This document shows positions 39,377 through 48,500 of a stretch of 64,000 nt of DNA, piece after piece (position 1 is the first letter of the stretch; the number at the start of each line of letters is the position of its first letter). Under the pieces are notes generated by a model. That model had not been told where the DNA came from, made no database searches, and saw only the letters and a list, made by a program, of their open reading frames with translations. This DNA comes from a virus, in the IMG/VR virus record IMGVR_UViG_3300025168_000071, positions 1 to 64,000 of that record. The stretch is one strand, 5' to 3'. The position numbers and the translations under genes were made by a program.

Positions 39377-39808
39377 TTAATCTCTCTTTCTCACGTGTCG
39401 CTGTGGAACCCGGTTTACTGGAAACGTATCTGGTTCGTACTTCTTCACACTGAAACTCTTTGTGGGAATGTGTTTGTATGAGTCGAGCCGATAAAAGAAG
39501 CACTCCCCTTCTTTGTTTACCCCAACAAGCCAATCGATCCCGTGCGCTGCATAGTCTGTGGAGTTGCGGACTTTGCCTGTTTTGCTGACAACTTCGCCGG
39601 AGCGATCTATCACTTTAGATATGCTATTGCCGCTCATTGTCTTAACTTGAACCGTGGCGAATATTCCCTCACCGTGGTCCACAACCAAATCATAGATGCT
39701 ATCCCGGCTGACGGGCTGAAGTACAATCCAGCCTCGTTCCGTAATCTCCAGCATGGCCAAGATTTGGCTGCGGTTGCCACTCTGATCTGATGTGTCGCGA
39801 TAGCTCAC
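39377..39808 (-). CDS. PD-(D/E)XK endonuclease, intron/Holliday-type
   Basis: 143 aa. GNRSQILAMLEITERGWIVL then SRDSIYDLVVD and FATVQVKT give the order Glu/Gln helix, YDLV Asp, and V-Q-V-K of the PD-(D/E)XK group that includes group I intron-associated and archaeal Holliday-type nucleases. It lies between two tRNA genes, its stop 4 nt from one. It may be a free-standing homing nuclease. No intron is seen. Confidence 0.7.
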   Translation of the reverse strand: MSYRDTSDQSGNRSQILAMLEITERGWIVLQPVSRDSIYDLVVDHGEGIFATVQVKTMSGNSISKVIDRSGEVVSKTGKVRNSTDYAAHGIDWLVGVNKEGECFFYRLDSYKHIPTKSFSVKKYEPDTFPVNRVPQRHVRKRD

Positions 39809-39966
39809 TGCTTTTCTAACTCTTTTGACACAGTCTCGTATTGAGCAAGCGCCGCCTTTTCAAGTTGATTGCGCGCTTGTCTAATCTTGGCAGGATTCTC
39901 TGCAATCCAGTCCAGCGCAAAAAATGCCAACACGGCAATAACAGTATAACGTAAAATAGTTTCCAT
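39805..39966 (-). CDS. 53-aa membrane/coiled-coil protein
   Basis: METILRYTVIAVLAFFALDW followed by a charged helix (KIRQARNQLEKAALAQYETV). The longer frame would run through tRNA-Ile and is rejected. Function unknown. Confidence 0.55.
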   Translation of the reverse strand: METILRYTVIAVLAFFALDWIAENPAKIRQARNQLEKAALAQYETVSKELEKQ

Positions 39967-39992
39967 GTCTCTCTTCTCCCTCTTATTAAAAA

Positions 39993-40068
39993 TGGTAGGC
40001 CGAGCGGGATTTGAACCCGCGACAAATGGCATATAAGGCCACTGCTCTTACCCCTGAGCTACCAGCCA
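39993..40068 (-). tRNA. tRNA-Ile(UAU)
   Basis: 76 nt with encoded CCA. Anticodon loop CTTATAT gives anticodon TAT, reading AUA directly. Position 1/72 is a T-T mismatch; the other acceptor pairs hold. Bacteria normally read AUA with a lysidine tRNA, so this is unusual. Confidence 0.85.
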
Positions 40069-40076
40069 TCATTGGT

Positions 40077-40148
40077 TTATGATGTAGCCAAGGCGAACAA
40101 CATAATGCCGGCTATGATTGCTAAAAAGCCAAATCCTATAAATGTCAC
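40077..40148 (-). CDS. 23-aa membrane micro-peptide
   Basis: GTG start 6 nt after AGGAG: VTFIGFGFLAIIAGIMLFAL ATS, almost entirely hydrophobic. Located between tRNA-Ile and tRNA-Arg. Confidence 0.5.
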   Translation of the reverse strand: MTFIGFGFLAIIAGIMLFALATS

Positions 40149-40169
40149 TTCTTTCTCCTGTTTGTGATG

Positions 40170-40235
<66 letters not shown>

Positions 40236-40245
<10 letters not shown>

Positions 40246-40466
40246 GTACTACTCTTAGTATCTAATATAGCACATTCCGAAGCGTCTGTCAACCCCTCGG
40301 CGTTAAAAAATACGCCGTGGTGTCCCGGCACTATTGCAAGAACACGGCATGTCTTTGAACGTGCCTTAATCTGATTCAAAGCCTCGGACTTGTCTGGGTT
40401 CGCGATCTCTTGCGAATAGTATGGTTGATTTGTCGTGTAATCCAACCAAATAACTGTATAACACAT
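40236..40466 (-). CDS. Hypothetical 76-aa protein
   Basis: CYTVIWLDYTTNQPYYSQEI then NPDKSEALNQIKARSKTCRV and LAIVPGHHGVFFN. Alpha/beta, unrecognised. Its 3' part contains the promoter for tRNA-Arg and its end overlaps the tRNA by 10 nt. Confidence 0.5.
40264..40292 (-). promoter_or_regulatory. Sigma-70-like promoter for tRNA genes
   Basis: TTGACA, 17 bp, TATATT on the minus strand, 19 nt before tRNA-Arg. It has the GTGCTATATTAG -10 context of the three-box promoters but no upstream box pair. Confidence 0.65.
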
Positions 40467-40486
40467 ATCTCTTTCTCCTCTTTTTA

Positions 40487-40672
40487 TCATGTTGGTTCAA
40501 TAAGCCACCACGGGCATGTCACTTTCTTGCCTTCGTGGTCATCCTTCTTTCTGGGGGTGCTGACCCACCCTTCGGGAGTCTCTATCACGCACTCATCCCC
40601 CTCGCATCTATCAATAACACATTCTGGCTCCTCTGGCATGTCAAAGGCCAGAATCGTAAGCAACCATATCAT
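40487..40672 (-). CDS. Small Cys-containing protein, possibly exported
   Basis: 61 aa: MIWLLTILAFDMPEEPECVI then DRCEGDECVIETPEGW. A short hydrophobic start and four Cys suggest export, but the signal is weak. Confidence 0.45.
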   Translation of the reverse strand: MIWLLTILAFDMPEEPECVIDRCEGDECVIETPEGWVSTPRKKDDHEGKKVTCPWWLIEPT

Positions 40673-40675
40673 CTC

Positions 40676-40894
40676 CTATCTCCTTCGTTTTGTAAATCTT
40701 GCTTTGCTGCGCTTTCCACGCTTTCGCTTGTTCTTTCTTTTACCACTCTTAAAAGTCGCGTTGGTACCTTTACTCTTTCCCTTCTTGAATACGCGGCGGG
40801 CTTTCCGTCGCAGCTTTTTAGGCTTACAAGAAGAGCAATCTCCTAACATAACGAGTGCGCCAAGTATGAGCGCGCCCTTTAGTAGATCCTCCAT
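40676..40894 (-). CDS. Lipoprotein-like protein with very basic tail
   Basis: 72 aa from MEDLLKGALILGALVMLGDC, a hydrophobic segment ending at a Cys (lipobox-like GDC). The remaining ~50 residues are dominated by Lys and Arg (KLRRKARRVFKKGKSKG, RKNKRKRGKRSK). Such a tail could contact DNA or acidic envelope polymers. Function unknown. Confidence 0.55.
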   Translation of the reverse strand: MEDLLKGALILGALVMLGDCSSCKPKKLRRKARRVFKKGKSKGTNATFKSGKRKNKRKRGKRSKARFTKRRR

Positions 40895-40929
40895 TTTACC
40901 TCCTATCATTTTGTTATCTCCCCCTAAAG

Positions 40930-41005
40930 TGGTGGGTCATCTGGGACTCGAACCCAGAACCTACGGATTAAAAGTCCGGTGCTCTACCAGTTGAGCTAAT
41001 GACCC
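40930..41005 (-). tRNA. tRNA-Lys(UUU)
   Basis: 76 nt, acceptor GGGTCAT/ATGACCC, loop CTTTTAA, CCA encoded. Confidence 0.95.
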
Positions 41006-41113
41006 ATTGTTCCTCCAGCGCCGATTCGCTCCGATTGCTATCGCAACCAGTCGGTGACGGCATGCACCACGAGGCGGGCATGCTAACGCCGCCGCTGAAC
41101 AAGGAACTGCAAA

Positions 41114-41200
41114 TGGTAGCTCCGATGGGATTCGAACCCATAAGCCCGATACGGGCGTCAGATTTTAAGTCTAATGTGTATACCATTCCACCACGGAGCC
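41114..41200 (-). tRNA. tRNA-Leu(UAA)
   Basis: 87 nt with a long variable arm, acceptor GGCTCCG/CGGAGCT with a G-T closing pair, loop CTTAAAA (anticodon TAA), CCA encoded. Directly follows a three-box promoter. Confidence 0.95.
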
Positions 41201-41215
41201 TCAATTGACTATACT

Positions 41216-41269
41216 AATATAGCACCAATGGGGGAAGAAGTCAAGCACTAAATGTCAGAGAAACGTCAA
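41216..41269 (-). promoter_or_regulatory. Three-box TTGAC promoter before tRNA-Leu
   Basis: TTGACG, 11 bp, CTGACA, 14 bp, -35 TTGACT, 17 bp, TATATT (minus strand). The distal box contains the TGA of the gene ending at 41266. It places the tRNA island under the same control as the accessory genes. Confidence 0.8.
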
Positions 41270-41508
41270 GGAGTGCGGGCGCGTCGAACTACTTCAACTT
41301 CCCACTGAGTAAACACTCTTATGTGACCATCAGTACATAGTATTTCATATACAAATTCTCGATCAAATAATATATAGTGTTCGTCTATCAATCGAAGTAC
41401 GATGCCCATATAGAAAACTCCACGGGGAGCAGCGGCCGATGCCGGCCCGGGATAATAGAAGTATTCAAGATCGTATCGACAAACAACCAAATCTCCTACG
41501 CAAGCCAT
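41266..41508 (-). CDS. GDLV-family small protein
   Basis: 80 aa from MACVGDLVVCRYDLEYFYYP, GIVLRLIDEHYI, FVYEILCTDG, WEVEVVRRART. Family landmarks complete. Confidence 0.7.
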   Translation of the reverse strand: MACVGDLVVCRYDLEYFYYPGPASAAAPRGVFYMGIVLRLIDEHYILFDREFVYEILCTDGHIRVFTQWEVEVVRRARTP

Positions 41509-41542
41509 TGTATTTTTTTGTACCACACATTAAGTATGTGTC

Positions 41543-41947
41543 TCAACTAAGTTTCTTAAACCAGTCGGTGGGAAGCCACGATATATCTTCCCTCATTTTG
41601 TCTGCCCCGTAGTCGGAGGGATGCTTGAACCACCTAATCATTACAAAATCTCGCTTAAGATTTTCTGGCATGGGGGCAGCACGATTACCATAGAAGGCGT
41701 TGTTTATAAGAAACGAATATACCAAGTCCTCATCAAGTTCGCTCTCGCTGATGAGATAGTCGCATGCTTTCTTCTTCGCTCTCCAACTTGGTGCATCGGA
41801 ATACATATCCATGAAGAGGTTGTAGGACTGACCCGACTCAAGTTTGTGAAAGGCGTCCTCTTCCCGCACCAATACGATACCGAGGCCCGGGATTTTTCTT
41901 CTGTAGAGGCTGACCAAGTCCCCCTTCCCTATCTCTACTCTTCCCAT
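41543..41947 (-). CDS. Large GDLV-family protein
   Basis: 134 aa: VEIGKGDLVSLYRRKIPGLG, IVLVREEDAF, a long helical insert (YSDAPSWRAKKKACDYLI), then DFVMIRWFKHP and WLPTDWFKKLS. The insertion form of the family. Confidence 0.7.
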   Translation of the reverse strand: MGRVEIGKGDLVSLYRRKIPGLGIVLVREEDAFHKLESGQSYNLFMDMYSDAPSWRAKKKACDYLISESELDEDLVYSFLINNAFYGNRAAPMPENLKRDFVMIRWFKHPSDYGADKMREDISWLPTDWFKKLS

Positions 41948-42228
41948 CGCTTACCTTCCAGCACAGCATCTATATAACCTATGGGTACCTTTACAATAAC
42001 GTAACGCCAGCCCAGCCACCACGGCTCAACAAGTGCGTCACGAATACCAGTATCCAAAGCTTTAGAAGGTTCTTCCACTTCTATATACAGACATATAACT
42101 GAGCCACCATCGTCGTTCTCAAAGCGGACTGTAAATCGAAAATCGCATGCGGCTGCTGCATGAACGCGCAGCGTCTTTTCTGCTTCCTGTTTGGGGGCTT
42201 TATCCCCTAATCTAAACTTTTTGCTCAT
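41935..42228 (-). CDS. Hypothetical protein
   Basis: 97 aa from MSKKFRLGDKAPKQEAEKTL. Beta-rich body (FRFTVRFENDDGGSVICLYI). Overlaps its neighbours by 13 and 17 nt. Function unknown. Confidence 0.55.
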   Translation of the reverse strand: MSKKFRLGDKAPKQEAEKTLRVHAAAACDFRFTVRFENDDGGSVICLYIEVEEPSKALDTGIRDALVEPWWLGWRYVIVKVPIGYIDAVLEGKRWEE

Positions 42229-42469
42229 GTTGAATCCCCTCACTCAAAATTTCAAACTGATCATGAATCATATTAAGCAGTGTCCAAGTGCCATCTTTAT
42301 AGCACATAACGACCACCGCGTTGGGGTGTACATGCGATACCTCCAAGATAACCCCGTAATTGTATATAGGCTCTTGAGGGGTGACGCCATCGCTAAGATC
42401 GGAGGCCGCGTAAAATTTGTAGTCGATTATCCACCGTACCAAACAACCTTTATGTATTTTAGATGCCAC
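42212..42469 (-). CDS. GDLV-family relative
   Basis: 85 aa: IHKGCLVRWIIDYKFYA, YNYGVILEVSHVHP, VVVMCYKDGTW, DQFEILSEGIQ. GCLV replaces GDLV. Confidence 0.65.
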   Translation of the reverse strand: MASKIHKGCLVRWIIDYKFYAASDLSDGVTPQEPIYNYGVILEVSHVHPNAVVVMCYKDGTWTLLNMIHDQFEILSEGIQHEQKV

Positions 42470-42494
42470 ATAATAACTATCCCCACCTCAACAA

Positions 42495-42758
42495 TTACTC
42501 TTTTAGTTTAGTTTTAAGGATCTTCGCGCGGGATGGGCCGGCGCCATATGACACCCACACATCGTTACGCCCCTTGAATGTGTTTCGGAGTAGCGTAAGC
42601 GATGGCTTGTGTGGGCCATTCTCAGTTTCCATGAATACCGGATGAGTGCCGGTGTTAGCTATCTTAAGGGCGTCACGATGCACTGCTTTCAGTGACGAAT
42701 AAACCCCGCAAAAAACATCCCACCTATCAAAGAGGCAGTAAATATATATTTTAGTCAT
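42495..42758 (-). CDS. Hypothetical protein
   Basis: 87 aa: TKIYIYCLFDRWDVFCGVYS then SLKAVHRDALKIAN and a C-terminal WVSYGAGPSRAKILKTKLKE. Alpha/beta. Unknown. Confidence 0.55.
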   Translation of the reverse strand: MTKIYIYCLFDRWDVFCGVYSSLKAVHRDALKIANTGTHPVFMETENGPHKPSLTLLRNTFKGRNDVWVSYGAGPSRAKILKTKLKE

Positions 42759-43023
42759 GAGAAGCTTCCTCTTGGGAAGCCACCATGGAGTGAGCGGTCA
42801 GATCAATGACACTTTCATAATATTGTAATTCTATTCTTTTCGCTTTTAATTCAGCTTCGTCCATTGATGATGAAACAGCAATCGAGTATTCCACTTTTAA
42901 TTTTGCAAATTCTTCCATTGTCTGGGTCAGTGCATAAGACGCAAAGATGGAATTGCAGAAGTCATCAAGTCTTTCTTGCACTTCAAAAAACGGACCCTCC
43001 TTAAAGAATATTTTATTACTCAT
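42751..43023 (-). CDS. Helical hypothetical protein
   Basis: 90 aa: FFKEGPFFEVQERLDDFCNS, then long helices (MEEFAKLKVEYSIAVSSSMD; AKRIELQYYESVIDL). Unknown. Confidence 0.55.
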   Translation of the reverse strand: MSNKIFFKEGPFFEVQERLDDFCNSIFASYALTQTMEEFAKLKVEYSIAVSSSMDEAELKAKRIELQYYESVIDLTAHSMVASQEEASHD

Positions 43024-43262
43024 TTGCCCTTACAGCCTCCGCACCCTTTGCGGGCTGTTCGATCCTTTCGTTCGGTTCTATTAAGTTTTATTTTCTTGAA
43101 GTTGGAAATCTTGTCTTCCACAAGCTCACCATCAACAAGGGCGCGTATGCGATCCTCGTTCGGCTTAAAGGCGCCGCAGACAACTACCTTTTGGCGTGGT
43201 ACATACAGCAGGTATTCACCGGGAAACACTGATTTGCCTTCGTTAATTTCTATAAATTCCAT
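43020..43262 (-). CDS. Small beta protein (VFPGEYLLYVPRQ type)
   Basis: 80 aa: VFPGEYLLYVPRQKVVVCGA with basic Cys-containing tail (RTARKGCGGCKGK). The first part recurs in phage hypothetical proteins. Coupled at both ends. Confidence 0.6.
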   Translation of the reverse strand: MEFIEINEGKSVFPGEYLLYVPRQKVVVCGAFKPNEDRIRALVDGELVEDKISNFKKIKLNRTERKDRTARKGCGGCKGK

Positions 43263-44212
43263 TATTCCTCTTTCACGGTCATCAACTGATCATATGCGGC
43301 GCGCTTTGCGTCACCTAAGCGTCCAAGCACACCATCGCGGCGAAGCATCTTAAAGGCTATGTTCTCGGCTGAAAACTCAGCCTCTTCAGATTCAAGGCCG
43401 GCTTGGCGCATATCTCTTATCTTTTGTTTAACTCTATCAACAGTGCGAATCGCTTGCTCATAATCCTTGCGCTTACCAATCATATCTTTTTCGATGGACT
43501 CAGTGCGCTCTGTATAATCCCTTGCTTTCTTCTCGGCAGTGTCAAAATCAATCTGTGCATCGCTGGGCGCCGGCTTTACAAGCCAGTCAGTCCAACGCTC
43601 TCCGGCTTCGGGGCCGGCACTCCATGAATCGTCGCCCAAAGAATAAATACCGGACGACTTATGCTCTTCGTTCACGTTCTCTACATAGATTTCCACTTCA
43701 AAGCCGTGAATCTTTATGTCGTGCTTGTCGTTCCAGCGCATCCTCACCTCGTCAAAAAACGCTTTGACCAGCCCAGTATCCTCATTAATTTTAGAGAAGT
43801 CTACGACGATGTGTAGGTCCACGTCGGAGTACTTTGACCAGTTATAGTTGGCTAATGAACCAGTGAGTCGAATATCTTCAATAGTAATGGGGGCGCCAAT
43901 ATCTTTAGACTCTTCGATTGTGTCAATAAAGTCGCGTGCGATCTCTATCAGACGCGACTCTACTTCAGGATGCAGCCTTTCATCTTCCCAAATATCCGGC
44001 TGTAACTCGTCATGGAGGGCGAAGCTATCCCGTTCAGCCTCTTCAAGCTGCTTGTCAAACGTGACATGGTTGCCCATGCTCTTTGTATAGGGGGGAGTGT
44101 TCTTCTGGCCGCCCTTGCCAAGCATCTTGTTGCGGTCTTTGATGTAGCTTCTAATCCGTTTCTTGTATGAGCCGGCTTCTTCGATGCCCTGCATATAATC
44201 GTCCCAACTCAT
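43262..44212 (-). CDS. Pol-beta-superfamily nucleotidyltransferase
   Basis: 316 aa. The motif LTGSLANYNWSKYSDVDLHI has G118-S119 and D130-x-D132, the active site of MNT/PAP/cGAS-like enzymes; VEIYVE may give the third acid. The C-terminal half is a charged coiled coil ending in a small helical domain. Reactions range from nucleic acid tailing to cyclic oligonucleotide synthesis. The substrate here is unknown. Confidence 0.75.
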   Translation of the reverse strand: MSWDDYMQGIEEAGSYKKRIRSYIKDRNKMLGKGGQKNTPPYTKSMGNHVTFDKQLEEAERDSFALHDELQPDIWEDERLHPEVESRLIEIARDFIDTIEESKDIGAPITIEDIRLTGSLANYNWSKYSDVDLHIVVDFSKINEDTGLVKAFFDEVRMRWNDKHDIKIHGFEVEIYVENVNEEHKSSGIYSLGDDSWSAGPEAGERWTDWLVKPAPSDAQIDFDTAEKKARDYTERTESIEKDMIGKRKDYEQAIRTVDRVKQKIRDMRQAGLESEEAEFSAENIAFKMLRRDGVLGRLGDAKRAAYDQLMTVKEE

Positions 44213-44559
44213 AGTGGTGGTTCTCCATCGTAAATAGCCTGTTCTCCGTCTTCAAACGTAATAATGGTTCCATTTCCCGGGTGTGATGTTACGTGTATCT
44301 TAATGAAATCGTCGAAAGCATCAAAAAACGCAATAGATCCTCGGGGTGCGGGCGTTAGCCAATGAATGACTGTGTGTCCGGTGGCGAACATTGCACCTTC
44401 GATCACAACACCCTCTCCTGAAATGCCGGTTTCATCGTTTTGTCGGCATACCGTAAAGGTTCTAATTCCCTCGGGCGCTCGGTTGCTTGGCTTCTTAGGC
44501 TTCAGGTCTTCCGGCTCTGTGGACGGAACCAATTGTTCGGTGTCTTCGTTAGGCATCAT
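44209..44559 (-). CDS. Hypothetical protein
   Basis: 116 aa, acidic/Pro start (EQLVPSTEPEDLKPKKPS), then a beta-rich part (GEGVVIEGAMFATGHTVIHW). ATGA overlaps at both ends. Unknown. Confidence 0.6.
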   Translation of the reverse strand: MMPNEDTEQLVPSTEPEDLKPKKPSNRAPEGIRTFTVCRQNDETGISGEGVVIEGAMFATGHTVIHWLTPAPRGSIAFFDAFDDFIKIHVTSHPGNGTIITFEDGEQAIYDGEPPL

Positions 44560-44786
44560 GCATCCCCCTTGGGTTCCACATCAAATAATGCATCTAAGCA
44601 AATACCTTCAATAGCCTTTGCGGCGGCCTGATCAGCAGCCACTTCGTCAGGACACACTTCCTCGGGTCCATCATAATCATTCCTTAGTTTGTTAACGCAG
44701 TCCATTAACATATCAATACTGCTCTCCATACTCTGAAGTCTTTCCATTAGATCTCCTAAACAATCTTTGGTTTTGTTGTTACTCAT
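44556..44786 (-). CDS. Small helical acidic protein
   Basis: 76 aa: LGDLMERLQSMESSIDMLMD and an acidic second half. Probably a coiled coil. Confidence 0.55.
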   Translation of the reverse strand: MSNNKTKDCLGDLMERLQSMESSIDMLMDCVNKLRNDYDGPEEVCPDEVAADQAAAKAIEGICLDALFDVEPKGDA

Positions 44787-44815
44787 TGTTGATTTCCTTT
44801 ACATTCTATCATAGT

Positions 44816-45583
44816 TTAATTCATAATTGAAGTCCAATCCACTTTGAAAGTTGGTACAACGATAACCACACTTTCTAATGCTTGAATTCCAAATTCTGTT
44901 ACCCCTACGTCGATTGCTAATAAATATCCTATCAATTTGCCATCAGTGGTAAAGACTCCTGAACCAGAGGCTCCACTAAACGCATATGAATATAAATAGA
45001 TGTAGTCGGAGCTATCATACCCTACTATTGTTCCCGGCACTGTGAGTGGGCCGGCGCTGTTGGGATAGCCGGTATAATAAACCTTTGTTTGGGACGAAAG
45101 AGCTTGCTTCCACTCTGAAGCTTTTGGCAGGCTGCGTCGGATATTTATAGGGGTGCGCGAGGGGATTTCGGTAATCTCCATGATGGCATAATCCAAAGCA
45201 GGATCATAGGCCAACATATCTATACAGTCCACAATTCCATCCTCGGGTGTCCACACTTTAGTATCATCACATGGGCCGGCCAAGCCATGGGCGACGGTGA
45301 AAATAAAATATCGATCACCATTCTTAATATACGTGCCAGTAGATGAGGCTATCACTCCGTCATACGATAATGACAAAACTTGTACCGTGCTCTTACGAGA
45401 TTTCTTTACTGCGTTCCTTTCGTTTAAGGGAAGCGCCGGCGCTACATTGTCAAAGTCTGTTATTTCTTCTACAGTTGATATGCGTGCTAGAGAGGTATGA
45501 GTAGCATAAAAAACACAACATGCTATAGCGGTCCCCAGACATAAGGCCAAAAGGGTTCTAGCGATTTTCTTAAGCAAACTCAT
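44816..45583 (-). CDS. Membrane-anchored or secreted trypsin-like serine protease
   Basis: 255 aa. An N-terminal hydrophobic segment (LLALCLGTAIACCVFYA) is a signal anchor or lipoprotein-like signal. Triad: H99 in FTVAHGLAG, D131 in DPALDYAIM, S206 in SGASGSGV. As in the protease at 15.8-16.5 kb, the Ser motif is GxSGS. It lies 8 nt after the stop of the giant SCHS-motif protein. Confidence 0.85.
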   Translation of the reverse strand: MSLLKKIARTLLALCLGTAIACCVFYATHTSLARISTVEEITDFDNVAPALPLNERNAVKKSRKSTVQVLSLSYDGVIASSTGTYIKNGDRYFIFTVAHGLAGPCDDTKVWTPEDGIVDCIDMLAYDPALDYAIMEITEIPSRTPINIRRSLPKASEWKQALSSQTKVYYTGYPNSAGPLTVPGTIVGYDSSDYIYLYSYAFSGASGSGVFTTDGKLIGYLLAIDVGVTEFGIQALESVVIVVPTFKVDWTSIMN

Positions 45584-45591
45584 GCATGCTC

Positions 45592-48500
45592 CTATACTTG
45601 CTTCTGATAGCTAAAAAATACTGGTAGCTCCTCCAATCCCGACTTCTTGGCGAACCACACTAAATCCTCTCCACCTGTAACTCTTGCTCTTCCGTTCTGT
45701 CCCAATGCCACATACACTGGCATTTGGGCGCCGTCTTTGATAAAATGTTTGTACCTTCCGTCGAAATCAGTCTTGTTCCCTCTATAGTATCTAGAGCAAA
45801 GTTTCCATAATTCACTTACCGGCATCATAACATGATACTGCATTTGATTAGTGTTCTGAGGAGTGTCATAGATTTGCACACCTCCTTCCGCCCAATCTTC
45901 TATTACAGACTCAAGCGACACTCTGGGTGTGACCATCTCCGGGCGGTAAGGTTCGGGGGTGGCGGCTGCATAGCCAAGGCCACCCCACTCGCGCAGTGGT
46001 GCATCGGCAAGCTCGGGCAAGCCGCGATCTCGCACGGTGACACCAATAACGTTCTTTTGAATAGCGGGTACCAACACGCTATCGCGGTATGTGTCACGGG
46101 CTTGCTGGCCATATAATTCAAACTTAATCTCATACACTCGGTAGATTGAGTCAATACCAACTTTGCGCTCCAGTTCCACAACGTTTTTAACGGTGGTCAC
46201 TTCGGGAATACCGCGAATCTGATTCTCAATCTGTTCGTCTCGGCCAGAAAGAACCGTGTCCACTATGCAACCCATCTTAACTTTATAGATGCGAAGATCA
46301 ATTGGCTCGCGTTCGATGAGCATCCGATCTATTCTGCTAATCTGATCTTCAAGGCTCTCATTCATGGTTCCCTTGAGTGTGTGGACGAAGGCACTAACGT
46401 CCCCTGCAACCAAGGCGTCCATGGCCTTCGAACGTTGTTCGGGGGATAACCGCCCCAGTTCAGATTCGGCTTGCGCGGATTCCTCCGGACTGTAGCCAAA
46501 CCGGTTTTGCAGGCGCGCCATCAGGTTGGGTTCGTTTTTCCATTCAGCCCCAAAAGAGTAAGAGCCGGCGTTGGCAACCGATGCGTGGCGCATTTGGGAG
46601 CGCACCATCCCATCCCACTGGTTTGGCGTGTTGTTATCATTGTGCCAGCTTCCATACGGGGCTGCGGAGCCAATAGCCAATGGGCGCAAGTAATTTTCAA
46701 TGGCCGCAAGTTTCTCAAATTTGCTAAACTGTGGCCAGTTTTGCTTAACGAACATCACTACCAGCATAACTTGTTCTGCGGCGGGATTGCCATGGTCGGC
46801 TAAGGAGTCATATATATCTTCTAACGAGTCAGCGTATTGAGACATCAAAGTGCCGTCCAGAACGCTGCGCTCCTCTACTTGCTTCTTCTCTACTGCATGC
46901 TGTACAAACTCTTGATACGTGCTTGTTAATGCATTCTGAATCTGATTGGGGTAAGAGTCCGTAAACTTCATAAACTCAAAGGCGCCGGTAATATCCGCTT
47001 CATCCGAGCTGGCTTCAATGATGACCTTCATTTTAATCTCAACCGGTAATGACTTCTCGGTCGACCTGAAATTGGGCACCAATCTAACTTGTGCATGTCC
47101 GAAATCCACGCCATCATACGAAGGGCGGGCGTATTCATCGCCAAAATCAAATTCCATTTGCGCCTCTACATACCCATTTGCCGCATCTTGCAATGGCTTA
47201 AGTTTTTCGGCCATGATATTCATGAAATTAACGCCGGGATAGACTTCTTTAGCTCCGGCGCCGGGCAGCACATCCGCCGATGAGCCGAACACAAGTCGCA
47301 GAGCCTCAAGAGTGTTGCCAAGAATCGGCGGCAAACTGTCTAACGGGATAAGCATGCTCCCACCGGGCTTGAAGCGATACCATATTTCTCCGTCGTCATC
47401 TAAGTCGCCGTTCTCATCAAAACCCAGAACTTCCCATGTCCGAAGCGCTTCGCCGTCAGCCTGAAGGCCGGGTAAAAGGCGATCCAAATCGTTTTCGGCG
47501 ATAAAGTTCTCATTAGCGAGGGCGCGTCGGATCTTTTCATAGATTCCATCGTAGTTATCGCCGATGTCATCAATTATATAGTCAGCAAAGCTATCATATT
47601 CATCAGGCGAGGATTCTTCGAAGCTCATTCTAAATCGTATTGTTAATTCGCCGGCGACAACTTCCCACTCTATATGTTCTGTGTGTTCTGGAAATGTTTT
47701 GTCTAATATTTTCGTAAAGTAACTAAAGTTGGAACTCTGAGAATTCACGGTGTTGGGTATCGTGGCGTAGTCGCGTTCTTCATCCACCCAGTGGTATCCA
47801 TCGCGATCACTCGGATCCTGACGGCCCTTCCACCCTACATCAAACCCAAATACTACGTCTGCTCCGCCCATTACATACGGGTACTCGGTATCACCGTATT
47901 CTGATACCTCGGCATCAAAATGAATATTTGCCGGCGCGCGGTTTATGGCTGTGTTGAGCACCTCTTCAAGCTCGTCTGCGGCCACTTCGAACTGGTCGTT
48001 CTCTTCATTGAATTCATGTTCGACCGAACCACTATACTGATCAATCTTTTGGCCCGACATAGAAAAGAACAGGTTCAGTATATCGCCATCAGGGTTGTCA
48101 CTCCATGAGCCACCATAGCGTACGAGATACTCCTCCCTTGGAAGCTCCAAGTGATCTGGCTCAGACGGGTCAATGAATATTTCCTTCTGTTGTTCCCATG
48201 CCCACTCGCGTACAGCTTGTCGAAAACGCTCAGTTTGTGAGCCGTACAGACGTTGTTCTGGGACCGCTATGAAGTCACCACTGGCTGTGTCAAGGAACTT
48301 TCTAAGGCGTACACGGGCAGTCGCGCTGATGCCGGGGATACTGCGGTCGGGATCTCTGAATATCTCTTGCTTATCATAATCCTCAAGGGGCCTTGGCGCT
48401 GGCAAGTCTCCTTCTTGTGGCCAAGTCCGCTGATTGTTCAGCTTGGCGTGCACCGCATCGCGGACCATGTCTGGGGTGATAAATGCTGTCATCTCTGAGG

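Noticed and set aside
40968-41204. 78-aa minus-strand ORF across two tRNAs
   Set aside because: Covers tRNA-Lys and tRNA-Leu sequence; artefact.
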